DNA of 64,000 nt, from assembly GCA_029204225.1 (NCBI GenBank), contig MU832151.1, forward strand, positions 20,630-84,629, read 5' to 3'. The position numbers were made by a program, and so were the translations under genes. Source of the stretch: Diphasiastrum complanatum. Taxonomy: Eukaryota > Streptophyta > Lycopodiopsida > Lycopodiales > Lycopodiaceae. The notes beneath the pieces are model-generated. The model was given only the letters and a program-made list of their open reading frames with translations, did not search any database and had not been told where the DNA came from. This document shows positions 22,091 through 34,107 of this stretch, in pieces (positions within the stretch are counted from its first letter, which is position 1; every line of letters starts with the position of its first letter).

Positions 22091-22781
22091 TGTGAAAAGT
22101 ATAGTACTAAGGACCATAAATGGATCTTTGAATGATCCACAAGGTGATTGTATGCTTGTTAAACAATCTATCAGAAACTAGTCATCAGAAAACAAGATCT
22201 AGTTTAGCAGCTTGATAGGAAACAAGTAGAGACAATCAAAGCATTGATCAAATAGTATAATCCAACTCCACACGTGTGGAAATAAGGCTGTAGTACGGCC
22301 TGTAGACAGTGTCTACAAAGTGCCAAATCTGAGTTTCATTGAAAATCAAGAGTAATCACCATACAATGAGAGAAAACTCGAGTTTCTCCTTGAGGCTCCA
22401 AAAAGTTTCTATCTTCTCACTATGGAGAATGGGAATACATAAGTAAACACACTTCCTTTGCAAAGTTAGGTAAAAATCAAGCATGTAATAAGGAAGTAGA
22501 CTCCACTTTATTGCCCTAATGTGAAAACCCTAGCCTAGATCCAAGAGTCATGCTTGGTAGGTGCATGGTAGGTACAAATCTCATCATATATCATGGTCTA
22601 GATCCTACAAAGTAGGAATCACTACCAAATAGACACAACCACTCCTCTTGACTCGTGGTAACCTACTTTAGGTGTGTATGTACAAGTGGCACTTTGGCCA
22701 TTCAAGTAACCAATAAACAATATTGACAAAATATACAATATTCTACATGTCTAGATTTGCCAATGTAGGCAATTTTTCACA
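22091..22781 (-). repeat. 3' LTR of the complete copia
   Basis: 691 bp, TG...CA termini, next to the polypurine tract (GAGGAGGAG on the minus strand at 22782-22790). Carries CACACGTGTG at 22269. Confidence 0.95.
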
Positions 22782-25700
22782 CTCCTCCTCAAATCTAGAC
22801 TTGGAGATCACAATGCTTTTATCAATAACTCCAATTGAAGATCTAATCTTGACAAATGAATCTTTAGGTAAAGGTTTAGTAAACAAATCAGCCAAGCAAC
22901 TTGATGATGGCACGTGTTGGAGCTTGATCTCTTTAGCTTGCACTTTTTCCCTCACGAAATGATGAGCAATTTCGATGTGTTTGCTCCTTGCATGGAATGT
23001 AGGATTAGTTGCAAGTGATTGGGCTGATTGGTTGTCACAATAGATGATAGGGATCTCCTCCTCCATGATATGAAGCTCCACCAATAGCCTTTTGAGCCAC
23101 AAGACCTCCTTGCATGTTGATGTCAAGGCCTTGTATTCGGATTCTGTGGAAGATAGGGAGATGGTATCTTGCTTTTTGGAAAGCCATTATACTACTCCAT
23201 CACATAGAAAGGTGGAAAAGGCACTTGTTGATCTTCTATCCACTTTGTCCCCTGCAAAATCCGAGTCACTATAGGCTCTTAAGCCAAGATTAGTTCCTCT
23301 ATACAAAATACCAAAATTCTTAGTGAATGAAATGTATCTAAGAACTCTTTTGGCCATCTTCCAATGTGAAACTAGAGGACTTTGCATGAATTGGCTTAAC
23401 TTTCCAACACTGTAACTAAGATCAGGTCTAGTTATAGTTAAATAGATCAAGGAGCCAATAAGCCTTCTATATAATGTGATGTCCTCAAAGGATGCTTCAT
23501 CACAACCAATAAATGCTTTTACATGATGCTCCATTGGTGTCTCAATGCCTTTACAATTCTTCATTCCAAATCTATCTAGGATGGATGTAGCATATTTAGA
23601 TTGACAAATGAAGCTAAAATCACATCCTCTAATAACCTCTATTCCAAGAATGAAGCTCAATAGGCCGAGATCTACCATCTTAAACTCTTTTGCTAAAGCA
23701 ATTTTTACATCTCCTCGAGTACCATGCTCTAGGTGCTTGCTTGAGCCCATAAAGGCTCTTCTTCAAAAAACACACATTTCCTTCATGTTTTGTCTTAATG
23801 AAGCCCTCGGGTTGTCTCATGTAGATCTCTTCCTCCAAATAACCATTGAGGAATGCATTTGTGAAGTCAAGTTGGAATAGCTCCCAATTGAAGGTTGTAG
23901 CAAGACTAATGATCAAGCTGATAGTAACAAGCTTAGCCACAGGAGCAAAAGTCTCATCATAATCAATGCCTTTGGTTTGTAAAAAACCTTTGGCAACAAG
24001 CCTAGCTTTATGCTTGATTATTGATCCATCTTTATTATACTTCAATCTAAACACCCACTTGCAATCAAGAGGTTTTTTCCCTTGAGAAAGATCCACAAGA
24101 TCCCAAGTATGATTCTCAATAAGAGCATCATACTCTACTTGCATAGCATCCATCCAACTTTTAGACTTACAAGCATCTTCATAGCATGTTGGCTCATCTA
24201 ACATTGAAGTAAGAAAGGTGTAAGATGTGAAAGATGATGAGCCTTCCCTTTGATCACCTTGACCATCATAGGTGAGCCTCAATGGCTCGAATCTTGCCCT
24301 TGTAGATCTTCTTGGAGTTCTTGGAGTTCTTGGAGTTCTTGCATCTTGAGGTGGATCCTCAAGTTCTTCTTCACTTGGAAGCTCCTCCTCCATCCTAGCA
24401 TGATCCTTGGCATCAAGATGATTAGTAGCATTATCATCCAAATCACAAGCATGTCCTTCATAAAAAATAACATCCCTACTCACTATCACCTTGCTAGTGA
24501 TGGGATTGAAGACTCTATAACCTTTGCTATTCTCACCATATCCCACAAAGATGCCTTTGATGGATGTTTCATCATCCTTTCTTCTCTTATCCAAGGATTG
24601 GTGTACATAGCAAGTGGATCCAAAAACTTTGAGATCCTTGAGATTAGGCTTCTCTCCAAATAGAGCTTCAAATGGTGTGATTCCTCCAATGGCTTGGTTT
24701 GGCAATCTATTGCACAAATAGTTAGCACAAGTTATTGCTTCACCCCAAAATGGTTTGGATAGAGAAGCATCTAGCCTTAAGGCCTTAGCACACTCACAAA
24801 GAGATCTATTTCTTCTCTCACTCACTCCATTTTGTTGAGGGGTGTATGGACATGACAACTCCCTCTTTATGCCATTAGAACTACAAAAGTCAATCAACTT
24901 ACTAGAGATATATTCACCTCCATTATCATTCCTTAATACCTTAATCTTGGTACTAAGTTGATTTTCTACCAAAGTCTTGAACTTTACAAAAGAATCAAAC
25001 ACCATTGATTTGCTAGACAAGAGGTACATCCAGCAAAATCTAGAATAGTCATCAATGAAAATTACATAATACTTGGCACCACCATTAGACTCATGTGAGA
25101 CGTTATGAACATCCGAATGAATGAGTTCAAGAGGAGTGCTTGATCTAGATGTAGATCTTGAGAAGGGTAGTTTGTGAGCCTTTGAGAGGCTGCATGCTTC
25201 ACATATCTTCCCACACTTTGACAAATGCTTGGGGAGGCCAAGTGCAAGCTCCTTTGCACACGTAGTTTCCATGGCTTTGAAGTTGGGGTGGCCCAACCTT
25301 TTGTGCCATAGTTCCACCTTTGATATTTCCATCTTTTCCAAATTAACACTCTCCACTGCAAAAATATATTAGCATCAAGCTTAAACAATCTACCTTGCTT
25401 AAAGCCTTTAGCTATACATTCATCAATAGTAAGGATGGAACAAACTCCATGCTTAAATTGTACATCTAGGCCATTCTCCATTAACTGGCCAACACTAAGC
25501 AAATTCTTGGTTAACTTAGGAACATAAAGAACATTATCAAGATTCATCCATTTGGATGATCCCACATACAAGAGAATTGTTCCTATTCCACTTATATTAC
25601 ATTCTTGACTACTTGCAGTATAGATTGATCTATGTAAGTCATTGTAAGAAAGTAAGGTGGAGAATATGTCCTTTTGATATGTCATGTGGGAACTTGCCCC

Positions 25701-26633
25701 ACTATCAATCCCCCAAGAATCATTGGTGTTGCTCTTGGATGATGGTGGTTTGTTGGAAACCATCAAGGATGACTCTTCATCCTCCTCCTCCTCCTGATGT
25801 GCAATGTTGCTTTGTTTGCTCTCTTGTGCCTTCTTCTTCTTGAGACATTCTGATGCAAAATGTCCTTTCTTTTCACAAAAAAAAACATTTGTACTTGGAC
25901 TTGTCTTTGATCTTGCCCTTTGAGCTTGAAGCCTCATCCTCCTCCTTGGTCTCCTTGAAGTGCTTCGTCTTGCCATTGGTCTTCTTCTTGCCTTTGAATG
26001 AGAAATTAGCTTTCTCATCACCATCCTGCAGAGAAATAGCATTCATTCTTGCATTGGTATGCAACATCCTACACTCTTCAGCTACTAATACACTGTGTAG
26101 CTTTTCTATAGTAGGCAAAGTGTCTTGGACTGCAAAGCTTTTACCAAATTTGTAAAGCCACTCCCTAGACCATTGAGGAAAATCTGAACAAGCTCACTAT
26201 CTTGAATGTTCTCTCCAATGGAAGCTAACTCCCTATTGAGAGACTTGATTCTAAGCACATAATCTTGTGCACTCTCATCACTCTTCTTCATGGTTTGTAG
26301 AATCTGATTCCTAAGCATGAGAACTCTCGAAGTGTTACTAGACTCATAGATAGATTTTAAAGATTCCCAAGACTCTTTAGCACTCTTGCATGATGATACT
26401 TCCCTTAAAATATCATTGCTTACATTCATCTTAATACAGTGAAGTGCAAGCCTAGACCTCTTCTTGTATCTCACTAATTCTTGTGCACCTAGAGGTTCAT
26501 CTTCATCATCTATTAGAAACTCATAAAGATCCTGGAGCACCATTAGTGACTCCATCATCACTTTCCAAATAGCATAATTGGTAGAATTTAACCTCTCACT
26601 AGCTTCTAGAAGGTAGGCTCCCACTGATCTCAT
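22743..26633 (-). pseudogene. gag-pol of the complete copia, YVDD deleted
   Basis: From ATG at 26633: UBN2-type gag (LNSTNYAIWKVMMESLM), zinc knuckle CFFCEKKGHFASEC (about 25855) reached only through a frameshift in an A-run near 25875, protease WGIDSGASSHMT (about 25705), pre-integrase ELWHKRLGHPNFKAM, integrase core (IFIDDYSRFCW; VLRNDNGGEYIS, Ser to Asn before the Asp), PYTPQQNGVSERRNRSLC, integrase C-term, and RT up to [13 protein letters not shown] (about 23735). The sequence then jumps to GDVKIALAKEFKMVDL. Compared with the sister copy at 9.1-9.3 kb, about 150 bases holding LYVDDIIL are gone and the frame shifts. RNase H follows (SDSDFAGDKVDRRSTSAF; YCDNQSAQSLATNPTFH). The last ORF runs into the 3' LTR at 22743. 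Confidence 0.95.
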
Positions 26634-27264
26634 CTTACTAGCAAGATTCTACACACAAGATATAGATTTGTTTGGACCTGAAACTCACAAAGGTTTCTAA
26701 CTTGCAGTGTTTCACTCAAATGTTGACTTCTAATCCAACAGATGGATTTGTAATCACAATTCTATCACTCCCTCACAAGCTGGAATGAAGATAAGATGAG
26801 ATGAAAAGTACCCTCAAGCAAATCTTGCCAATCTTGGCTATTCTTGGACAAAAACTGACTCTATCTCTCTCATTCACTTTGATGTACTTTCAAGACCTGG
26901 TTTCCACTTTAAGAAGGTCTGAAATCAGCCTAGATTAATTATTTTTTGTGAAACAAATTCAAAACTAATCAGTGGCAAGTGATCTTGGTAGCTTATCCAA
27001 GGATTTGCACCAAAAATTACATCAAACTGACACCAGATGAATTTTCTATGATCCAATGAATATGGGTTATTAAATGCTGGTTCAGAGATGCCCACACGTG
27101 TGAACAGTACGGATTTTGATCCTGAAAAAGTTTGGGATCAAATCCCCTCACCAAAACCTGGATACCAGCTCGCCCTTCCAATACTAGCTTTTTGCACCAA
27201 AACTTGCTAAAATTGGATTAGATTCAAACACAGATCAATGGCCTTGTACTTGGCTTTGATACCG

Positions 27265-27953
27265 TGTGAAAAGTACAGTACTAAGAACCATAAATGGATC
27301 TTTGAATGATCCACAAGGTGATTGTATGCTTGTTAAACAAGCTATCAGAAACTAGTCATCAGAAAACAAGATCTAGTTTAGCAGTTTGATAGGAAACAAG
27401 TAGAGACAATCAAAGCATTGATCAAATAGTATAATCCAAATCCCCACGTGTGGAAATAAGGCTGTAGTACGGCCTGTAGACAGTGTTTACAAAGTGCCAA
27501 AGCTGGGTTTCATTGGAAATCAAGAGTAATCACCATACAATGAGAAGAAACTCTAGTTTCTCCTTGAGGCTCCAAAAAGTTTCTATCTTCTCACTATGGA
27601 GAATGGGAATACATAGTAAAACACACTTCCTTTGCAAAGTTAGGTGAAAATCCAGCATGTAATAAGGAAGTAGACTCCACTTTCTTGCCCTAATGTGAAA
27701 ACTCTAGCCTAGATCCAAGAGTCATGCTTGGTAGGTGCATGGTATACAAATCTCATCATAAATCATGGTCTAGATCCTACAAAGTAGGAATCACAAACAA
27801 ATAGACACAACCAGTCCTCTTGACTCGTGGTAACCTACTTTAGGTGTGTATGTACAAGTGGCACTTTGGCCATTCAAGTAACCAACAAACAATATTGACA
27901 AAATATACAATATTCTACATGGCTAGATTTGCCAATGTAGTCAAATTTTCACA
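27265..27953 (-). repeat. 5' LTR of the complete copia
   Basis: 689 bp, same termini as the left LTR. The primer-binding site follows immediately inward (minus strand, about 27263-27251). The palindrome copy here is degraded to CCCACGTGTGG at about 27444. Confidence 0.95.
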
Positions 27954-29880
27954 TTTCCGACACAAGGTTCCGACATATTCAAAAAATTTCATAATCCATC
28001 GGAATCCGACATAATAATACGTCGGAATCCGACACAAAAAAAAATTGACAAAAAAAAAACTGTCGAAATTTTTTTTTTTCACAGACGTCGAATTCCGACG
28101 CACAATAAAAATGTCGAAATCCAACATCCCATTTCAGAGACTACAACTTTTCAAATGGATGATGTCACATAAAAAAAAAACATAAAGCAGACGTCGGATT
28201 TCGAGGGATAATACAGATGTCAGATTCCGACGTCTGTGACTGAATTCTCAAAGTCGCATCATTTTTCTAGGGTTTTCTTATTTTTTATTCTTGCAGGAGA
28301 TTGTTGGGAATCGGATTTTGGTGCTTCTTCTCAACTCTATCAAATCCATTTGTCTCATTCCAAGTACGATTCTTTTGTTTCGTTATGTGCAACTAAGATT
28401 GTTTCTTTGTAACTTTTTCTTGTACACTATCTTCCTTGTATTGTATATTTTGTGTAGTTAAACACAAATATGTGTCTTAGTGATTTATGATCATGAGCGA
28501 ATGAGAGAGGAAGAGAAGGATGTGTGTGGGAGACAGAGAGAGCAAGAAAAATATAGATAGAAGAGTTTGATTTAATGTTATGTTCTTTGTAGATTGTAGG
28601 GTTTAGATTTAATGTCATGTTCTTTGTGAAATAGTGTGAGACTAAGAGCTCTTGAGATTTGAATGAAGATCATAACCAGCTCCACCATCAAAGATGTAGA
28701 GCTACCACTTTTTCTCACTGATTGATCCAGTATGGCTATCTTATTGCTACTCCCTATCGAGCCATAAAGGGTAATCCATTGTCACCTGATACATGTAAAA
28801 TGAGATATCAGCTAGAGAAAGCTAGTGAAGCGTGTTCGGTATGATGGCATTTCTGTTGAGAATCAAAACTCAAAATGAACTTTGAAGAGTGCCATTACTC
28901 ACTATCTCTGTTGGAAGCTTGAGATATCTTGGCTATGGAGTGCTTAATTATCTCTGTTCTGTGAGTTAGAACCCAGTTTTCCTTACAAGATTTGGAGAGT
29001 TGGCCTACAATCACTTCCAGATGAGTGAGCCATCTCACCATTCAATCACATTATAGCCACTGAGGAATTGAATGTTGACTTCCAAAGTACTGAAGGATTA
29101 TTGTTGATTTCCAAAAGAGAGTTGAGAGATGTGATTATTAACATTGACCATCGCTGCTACAATTTTGCAAGCCTTCACTATGCCTATGAGTATTAGATAT
29201 GAAGGAAGTCATCACTAAGCTAGTTGTCATATCAGAGACTCAACTAATTGAGCCTTCACGACCATGAAAATGGAGCTTGCAACTGTTGTCTAAAGCTGAT
29301 CTATCAACGACCATTGAGAACTCACTAATTTATTGTCAATGGGAGCCCTCATGGCTGTTCTAGTTGAGAGCAGTTCTATCCTAGCAAAGGACAGAAGTAA
29401 AGTGACAAACATAGTAGAATCAATTGAAACATTCATGACTAGCACTTCTTTGCTTTCCAGCTACATGCATATGCACTGACAAATAGGTATGGCTTTATCT
29501 ATTGTCAGTTCGTTTCATTTATGTCATTTTCTATAATCATTTATTTTTTCGTATGCACAACTTGTCGCTTGAAGTATGTTTGGTTGCAATTTATGCTAGC
29601 TTCCAGATCAGTTAACGAATGGGTTCGTGGTGTATTAGTGACTTGATTAATATTGTGAATCATAGTTGATCTAAACATTCATTCTACGTGTTTAAAACGA
29701 TTGTAAGAGATTAGTGGCTATGTAGTACTACATGTCATACATAGTATATTTATAGTTCTTGTCATAATCTCCACACTGAAGTAAGAATTTGTATCATGAA
29801 ATTTTAGCTTTTTTCTATATTTTCGCAGGGTCAAAATCCTGACACATTTAAAATCCATCAAATTTTGAAGGAAAAAAAAA
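27954..29880. other. No gene; cluster of GTCGGAATCCGAC-type palindromes at the left end
   Basis: The first about 300 bases hold several copies of a hyphenated palindrome near GTCGGAATCCGAC, whole or degraded (about 28003, 28020, 28085, 28191, 28227). They lie between A- and T-runs. A further exact copy lies at about 29921, in the next segment. The middle part (28300-29800) has no recognisable coding sequence. This resembles the sub-terminal repeat arrays of CACTA- or Mutator-type non-autonomous elements, but no clear TIR or TSD was found. Confidence 0.4.
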
Positions 29881-29881
29881 G

Positions 29882-30485
29882 TGTTAGATTCCTCACGTGG
29901 CAAAAGAAAAAAAAAATTTGTCGGAATCCGACCTTCACGTGGCATAGCAAAAAAAAAAAATGGGAAAAAAAAATTCAGACCCTTCGAAATGAGACCATCT
30001 TGATGTATTTTGGTCATATATGTCATTTTTAGCTATTTTTCCTACATAGGGAATATTTAGGGTCAAGTACCTTTTAGAGAGAGGAGAGAGAGAGTCATCT
30101 TCCTCATCCATAAATAGTAGAAAATGCGTGGAGAAACAGGTTGGAGAAACTTATTGTATTGTTGAGAGAGATCAATAGATCATTGTCACAATTTCTTCCT
30201 CCATTGTGAGCATTGCTTTGTGTATTGTCTTCAAGCTCTTGTGTATGATCTTATGTGCTATCCGAAAGTGGTAGGGTGTTGTTCCACGGCCTGTTTGCTA
30301 CTATTTTTGGCTGCCATCAGTATCTTTCATAAGTTTCTTTTGTCTCTTGAATGCTTTGTCAAGTTCATGTGTATCAAAGGTAGCATTAGGATGCTTTGCC
30401 ATTTCTAGCTTTTGTAGCTTGTTGTGCAAAGATCTTAGCCTGAACATTTGGGATCTTAGATCCATTCAAGATCCACTTTTCTTAC
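29882..30485 (+). repeat. 5' LTR of the 30-33.5 kb copia (start approximate)
   Basis: Ends ...TTCTTACA directly before TGTATCAGAGCTGGTTGG, which matches the initiator-Met tRNA primer-binding site in plus orientation. The start is set at TGTTAGATTCC (29882), similar to other copia LTR starts here, but is uncertain. It contains a TATA-like CATAAATAG at about 30112 and a GA-rich tract just before it. No 3' LTR survives. Confidence 0.55.
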
Positions 30486-30500
30486 ATGTATCAGAGCTGG
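30486..30500 (+). promoter_or_regulatory. tRNA-iMet primer-binding site
   Basis: TATCAGAGCTGGTT directly follows the 5' LTR and matches the usual copia primer-binding sequence TGGTATCAGAGC over TATCAGAGC. It gives the element plus orientation. Confidence 0.7.
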
Positions 30501-30784
30501 TTGGCCACTATTTATAATAAGATTTCCATTTATGGTGATATTTGGATGTTTGATCAAGTTCTAGCATGATTATGCATTGCATTGTTGATCAAATCTTACT
30601 AAACTTTGTTTGTTGAGTTGAACTTGTGGATCAAAAGCATATTTCAAGTCTATCGAAGATCAGAGGATGAGAAGAAGCTATTTTGGATCAGATCTTAACA
30701 CCTAATCATTTGTTGATTGTGAGGCTTGTGCATATTCAATACTAACAATGTTCTGTTCAATCTATTGTTGACAATCTCCACTTC

Positions 30785-30858
30785 TGTGGATGAACACTCT
30801 CCTTTGTGGATGAACACTCTCCTTAAGTGGATAAAACTTCTCCTTAAGTGGATGACAA
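30785..30858. repeat. Short tandem array, 20-21 bp unit, in the copia leader
   Basis: Two identical 20-bp units (TGTGGATGAACACTCTCCTT) followed by two diverged 21-bp units starting AAGTGGAT, with a looser copy near 30912. It lies in the about 1.1-kb untranslated leader between primer-binding site and gag. The leader also holds two diverged about 80-bp direct copies (about 30990-31065 and 31343-31420). Confidence 0.8.
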
Positions 30859-31633
30859 ATACTCTTTGAGTGATTTTGTATTTCTCCAAAAGTCTGAGCA
30901 AAGCTCCCACTTGGATGAAAGATCCCCTTTTGGGTGAACGGATTGTCAACAATCTTTTGCATAAATTTTGGTGTACTTTGTTGAGCATGTAAGTAACCCT
31001 CCTTATGTAATTTGATTGGAGCATTTGCTGGAAGGTTTAACCATTATGCAAATGTGTTTTCAGGTTCTTAACAATTGAGGAACATTCTCATGTAAAGTGA
31101 TCTTAGATCTACATCTAAACACCAAGATTTGATAAGCTAGTGAAGCTAGTCTTGTGATTCACTAAGTGTGCTCTTTCTTTCACCTATAAAGCTTGTACTT
31201 ATCACTTGATGGAGTTTAGAAGTGTTTTTTACATGTGGTTTTATAGGTTGAATCAATATCTTAGTGTGTTGATCATATGTTGATCAAGTTTGTTCAATTC
31301 TAGGTATTCTTGGAAGCCTAGTCTTTTGTATTTTCTAAGAATGCAAGTAACTCTTCACACCATAACTTGATTTGGTCACTTGCTGGAAAGTTTGAGAGCT
31401 TAAGCAAGAGTGTATTCAGGTTGGTTTGAGTTTGTAATCCATTCTTAGTGTGTGCAAAGTGTTGCATGTGTTTTCAATCTTCCTTTCTATGCTTGGAAAC
31501 TAGCAAGGTTCAAGATAGAAGAGTTGTAGGGTCCTAGATCTTCTGAGATCTCCTTATCCATCATTTGTTGAGAGGAAAGTGAGTACTAGGTGCATTAGAA
31601 AAGAGCCTAAAAGCTGAAGAATCATTATATTCA

Positions 31634-33515
31634 TGGCTTCCAATGGTGGGATCATGATAGATTGAGTTCATCAAACTACTCTACCTGGAAAATGAGGATG
31701 GAATCCTTACTTGAGTTGAAGGCTAAAAGGGCTCTTCATATCATTAAAATGAATGTTACCAATGAGCTTCTCAAGGAAGTTGATAAAAGTCAAAGTGCAA
31801 GTGAGGCATGGAATGCCTTGAAGAAGCTCTTTGAATAAAAGTCCACATCTAGGGTAGTGACCCTAAGGAGGCAAATATTTTCTAGTAGACAAAGAGAGGG
31901 ACAAAGTGCTCATGCATTTGTCTTGAGGGTTAAGTCCTTAAGTGATGATCTAGCATGCATTGATGAAAACATAAAAGATGGTGAAATAGTCCAATTTCTG
32001 TTGAATGGTTTGCTAAATGAACATGCTAACCTTGTGCAAAGTTTTGCGAAATCTTATTGGCTGAAGAACATAGGTTGCAATCAAAGCTTGATGGTGCATC
32101 CTTGCAAGGTGGAGGTGCAGAGGCTTTCTTCACAAAAGGCAAAGTCAAAGGGAAATGGTCCAAAGGTGGTAACTTGGATCATGATGATCACTCTTCCTCC
32201 TCTTCTACTTCTTTTAGAAAGAAAGATAAGTCAAAGTTCAAGTGCCTTTATTGTGGGATAAAAGGTCATTTTGCTAATGAATGTCATAAGAAGAAAAGAG
32301 AGCAAGGTGAGAGGCACGGAAATCTAGCAATAGATGAAGAAGAGGATAGCATTTCTGAATCTCTTGTTATGACTTCAAGTTTACTTGCACATATAGATGG
32401 GAATGATCCTTGGTGGATTGATAGTGGAGCCTCATCTCATATGACAAGACATAAGGAATACTTTTCATCCTTATTGTCTTATGAGGGAGAGAGCAACATC
32501 ATCTATACTGCAAATGATGGTCAATGTGACAGCAAAGGCATAGGCACAATTCCTATTTCTCTTTCAACAAATAGGAAAGCTAATCTTGAAAATGTATTGT
32601 ACATTCCTTCAATCACTAAGAACTTGCTTAGTGTTAGTCAAATGATTGACAAGGGGCTTGATGTTGAGTTCATTGGAGATGCTTGTTTAATAAGTAAGTG
32701 TGGTTCCTTGATTGCTAAAGGAAGAAGGCATGGTAAACTTTTCAAACTGGATGCATGTGTGATCTCTAAGAACAAAGGATGTATGGCTAGGTAACAATTG
32801 ACAAACCAAGAAGTTTGGCATAAGTGGTTGGGCCACCCCAACTTCAAATCTTTGGAGGTAATGGCAAAGAAAGAGCATGTTCTTGGTCTCCCTAAAAATC
32901 TTGTTCCAAATAATACATTTTGTGAACATTGTGCCTTGTCCAAATCTCATAGACTTGCTTATACTAGATCTACTTCTAGATCTAAAGAAGCTTTTCAACT
33001 TGTGCATTCGGATCTTCATTCTTTTAGTACAACTAGCAATGGTGGGGCAAAAATGTATCCAACTTTTATTGATGACTTTAGTAGGTATACTTGGGTCTAT
33101 CTTCTTAAAACCAAGGATGAAGTGTTTGCTGCATTTGTCAAGTTTAAGAATGAGGTGGAAAATCAATTCAATACAAAGATCAAATAATAGAGGGGAATAC
33201 ACTTCAAATAAGTTCCAAGATTTTTGCATAGCACATGGGATTAAGAGGGAGTACTCTAGTCCTAGGACTCCACAACAGAATGGAGTGGCAGAAAGGGAGA
33301 ATAGAACCCTTTGTGAATGTGCCAAGGCAATGAGACTACATGCTAATCTTGCTAAGTCCTATTGGGGGGAAGCTTTAGCATGTGCTAATTATCTTTGTAA
33401 CAGGAGGACAAGTGCTTCTTTGAATGGTAAGACTCCCTTTGAGGTCCTCTACGGTAGGAGGCCGAGTGTCAAGCATTGTAGGATCTTTGGTTGTACTTGT
33501 TTTGTCAACATCACG
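31634..33515 (+). pseudogene. Ty1/copia gag-protease-integrase, truncated
   Basis: ATG at 31634 (MASNGG), then gag (LSSSNYSTWKMRMESLL after a frameshift; RQIFSSRQREGQSAHAFVLR), zinc knuckle CLYCGIKGHFANEC (about 32240), protease WWIDSGASSHMT (about 32412), pre-integrase EVWHKWLGHPNFKSLEV and integrase core TFIDDFSRYTWVY (about 33065). At 33180 KIK is followed by two stops and RGEY: about 14 bases that should encode the LRSD segment with the second catalytic Asp are missing. TPQQNGVAERENRTLC, NYLCNRRTSASLNGKTPFEV and FGCTCFVNIT follow, after which copia homology stops and gypsy sequence begins. RT and RNase H are absent. The element is dead. Confidence 0.93.
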
Positions 33516-33519
33516 GAGA

Positions 33520-34010
33520 ACGGCCTTCCAAGACTTGTTACATCGAATTGTCGAGATTTATTTCGACGATCTGGGTGTACATTCCTCAGCCGCTACACAC
33601 CTTGACGCACTAGAGAAAATCTTCATTCGTTGTCGTAGATTTGGAATTTCCCTAAACCCTGATAAGTGTCAAATCTGGGTCACCCATGGGGTAGTACTCG
33701 GACATATAATTTCAAAGGACGGTATTTCTATCGATCCTTCAAAAATCAAGGTAATAGTTGAAATGCCCTTACCTGCAACAGTGAAGGAAGTGTACGTCTT
33801 CCTCGGTCACACAAATTATTATCGCATCTTTATAATCGATTATGTCGACAAGGCACGCCTTGTTTATTTAGTTGTGGTAGATCCTCGATGGACCAAAGAA
33901 CGCATTAAAGCCTTTGAGGAGTTGAAAACAGCCCTTACCACCGCACCCATACTCCGTTCGCCAGACTACATTTTCGCAAATATCTTGATGCTACAATGTA
34001 TGTACATGAG
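33520..34010 (+). pseudogene. Ty3/gypsy reverse transcriptase fragment fused to copia
   Basis: From about 33520 one open frame reads FQDLLHRIVEIYFDDLGVHS (YFDD in place of the usual Y-x-DD), HLDALEKIFIRCRRFGISLN, PDKCQIWVTHGVVLGHIISK, DGISIDPSKIKVIVEMPLPA and RWTKERIKAFEELKTAL. These are the palm, thumb and connection segments of a gypsy RT. The upstream fingers are missing. The junction with the copia integrase is abrupt, and no LTR lies between, so this is a recombination junction rather than a nested insertion with both ends. The frame stays open for over 150 codons past the motif. Confidence 0.9.
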
Positions 34011-34107
34011 TATTTACTTTTTTGGCTTAAAGAGCTTCCCAAGTTTTTCATGTCATAAATTTTTAACTTCTATAAAAACAAGGTCAGTGTTTGACTTATT
34101 AAAATAA

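Larger units (their letters stand above)
22091..27953 (-). mobile_element. Complete Ty1/copia element, 5.86 kb, with TSD
   Basis: Flanked by a perfect 5-bp target duplication TTTCC (22086-22090 and 27954-27958). LTRs at 22091-22781 and 27265-27953 both begin TGTGAAAA and end TTTTCACA. In element orientation the primer-binding site GGTATCAAAGCCA (complementary to initiator-Met tRNA in most positions) lies one base inside the 5' LTR. A polypurine tract TTGAGGAGGAG abuts the 3' LTR. By eye the two LTRs differ by roughly 4-5 percent over the first 300 bases. It is the youngest full insertion in the window and landed next to the older copia remnant. It cannot be autonomous because RT lacks its catalytic motif. 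Confidence 0.95.
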
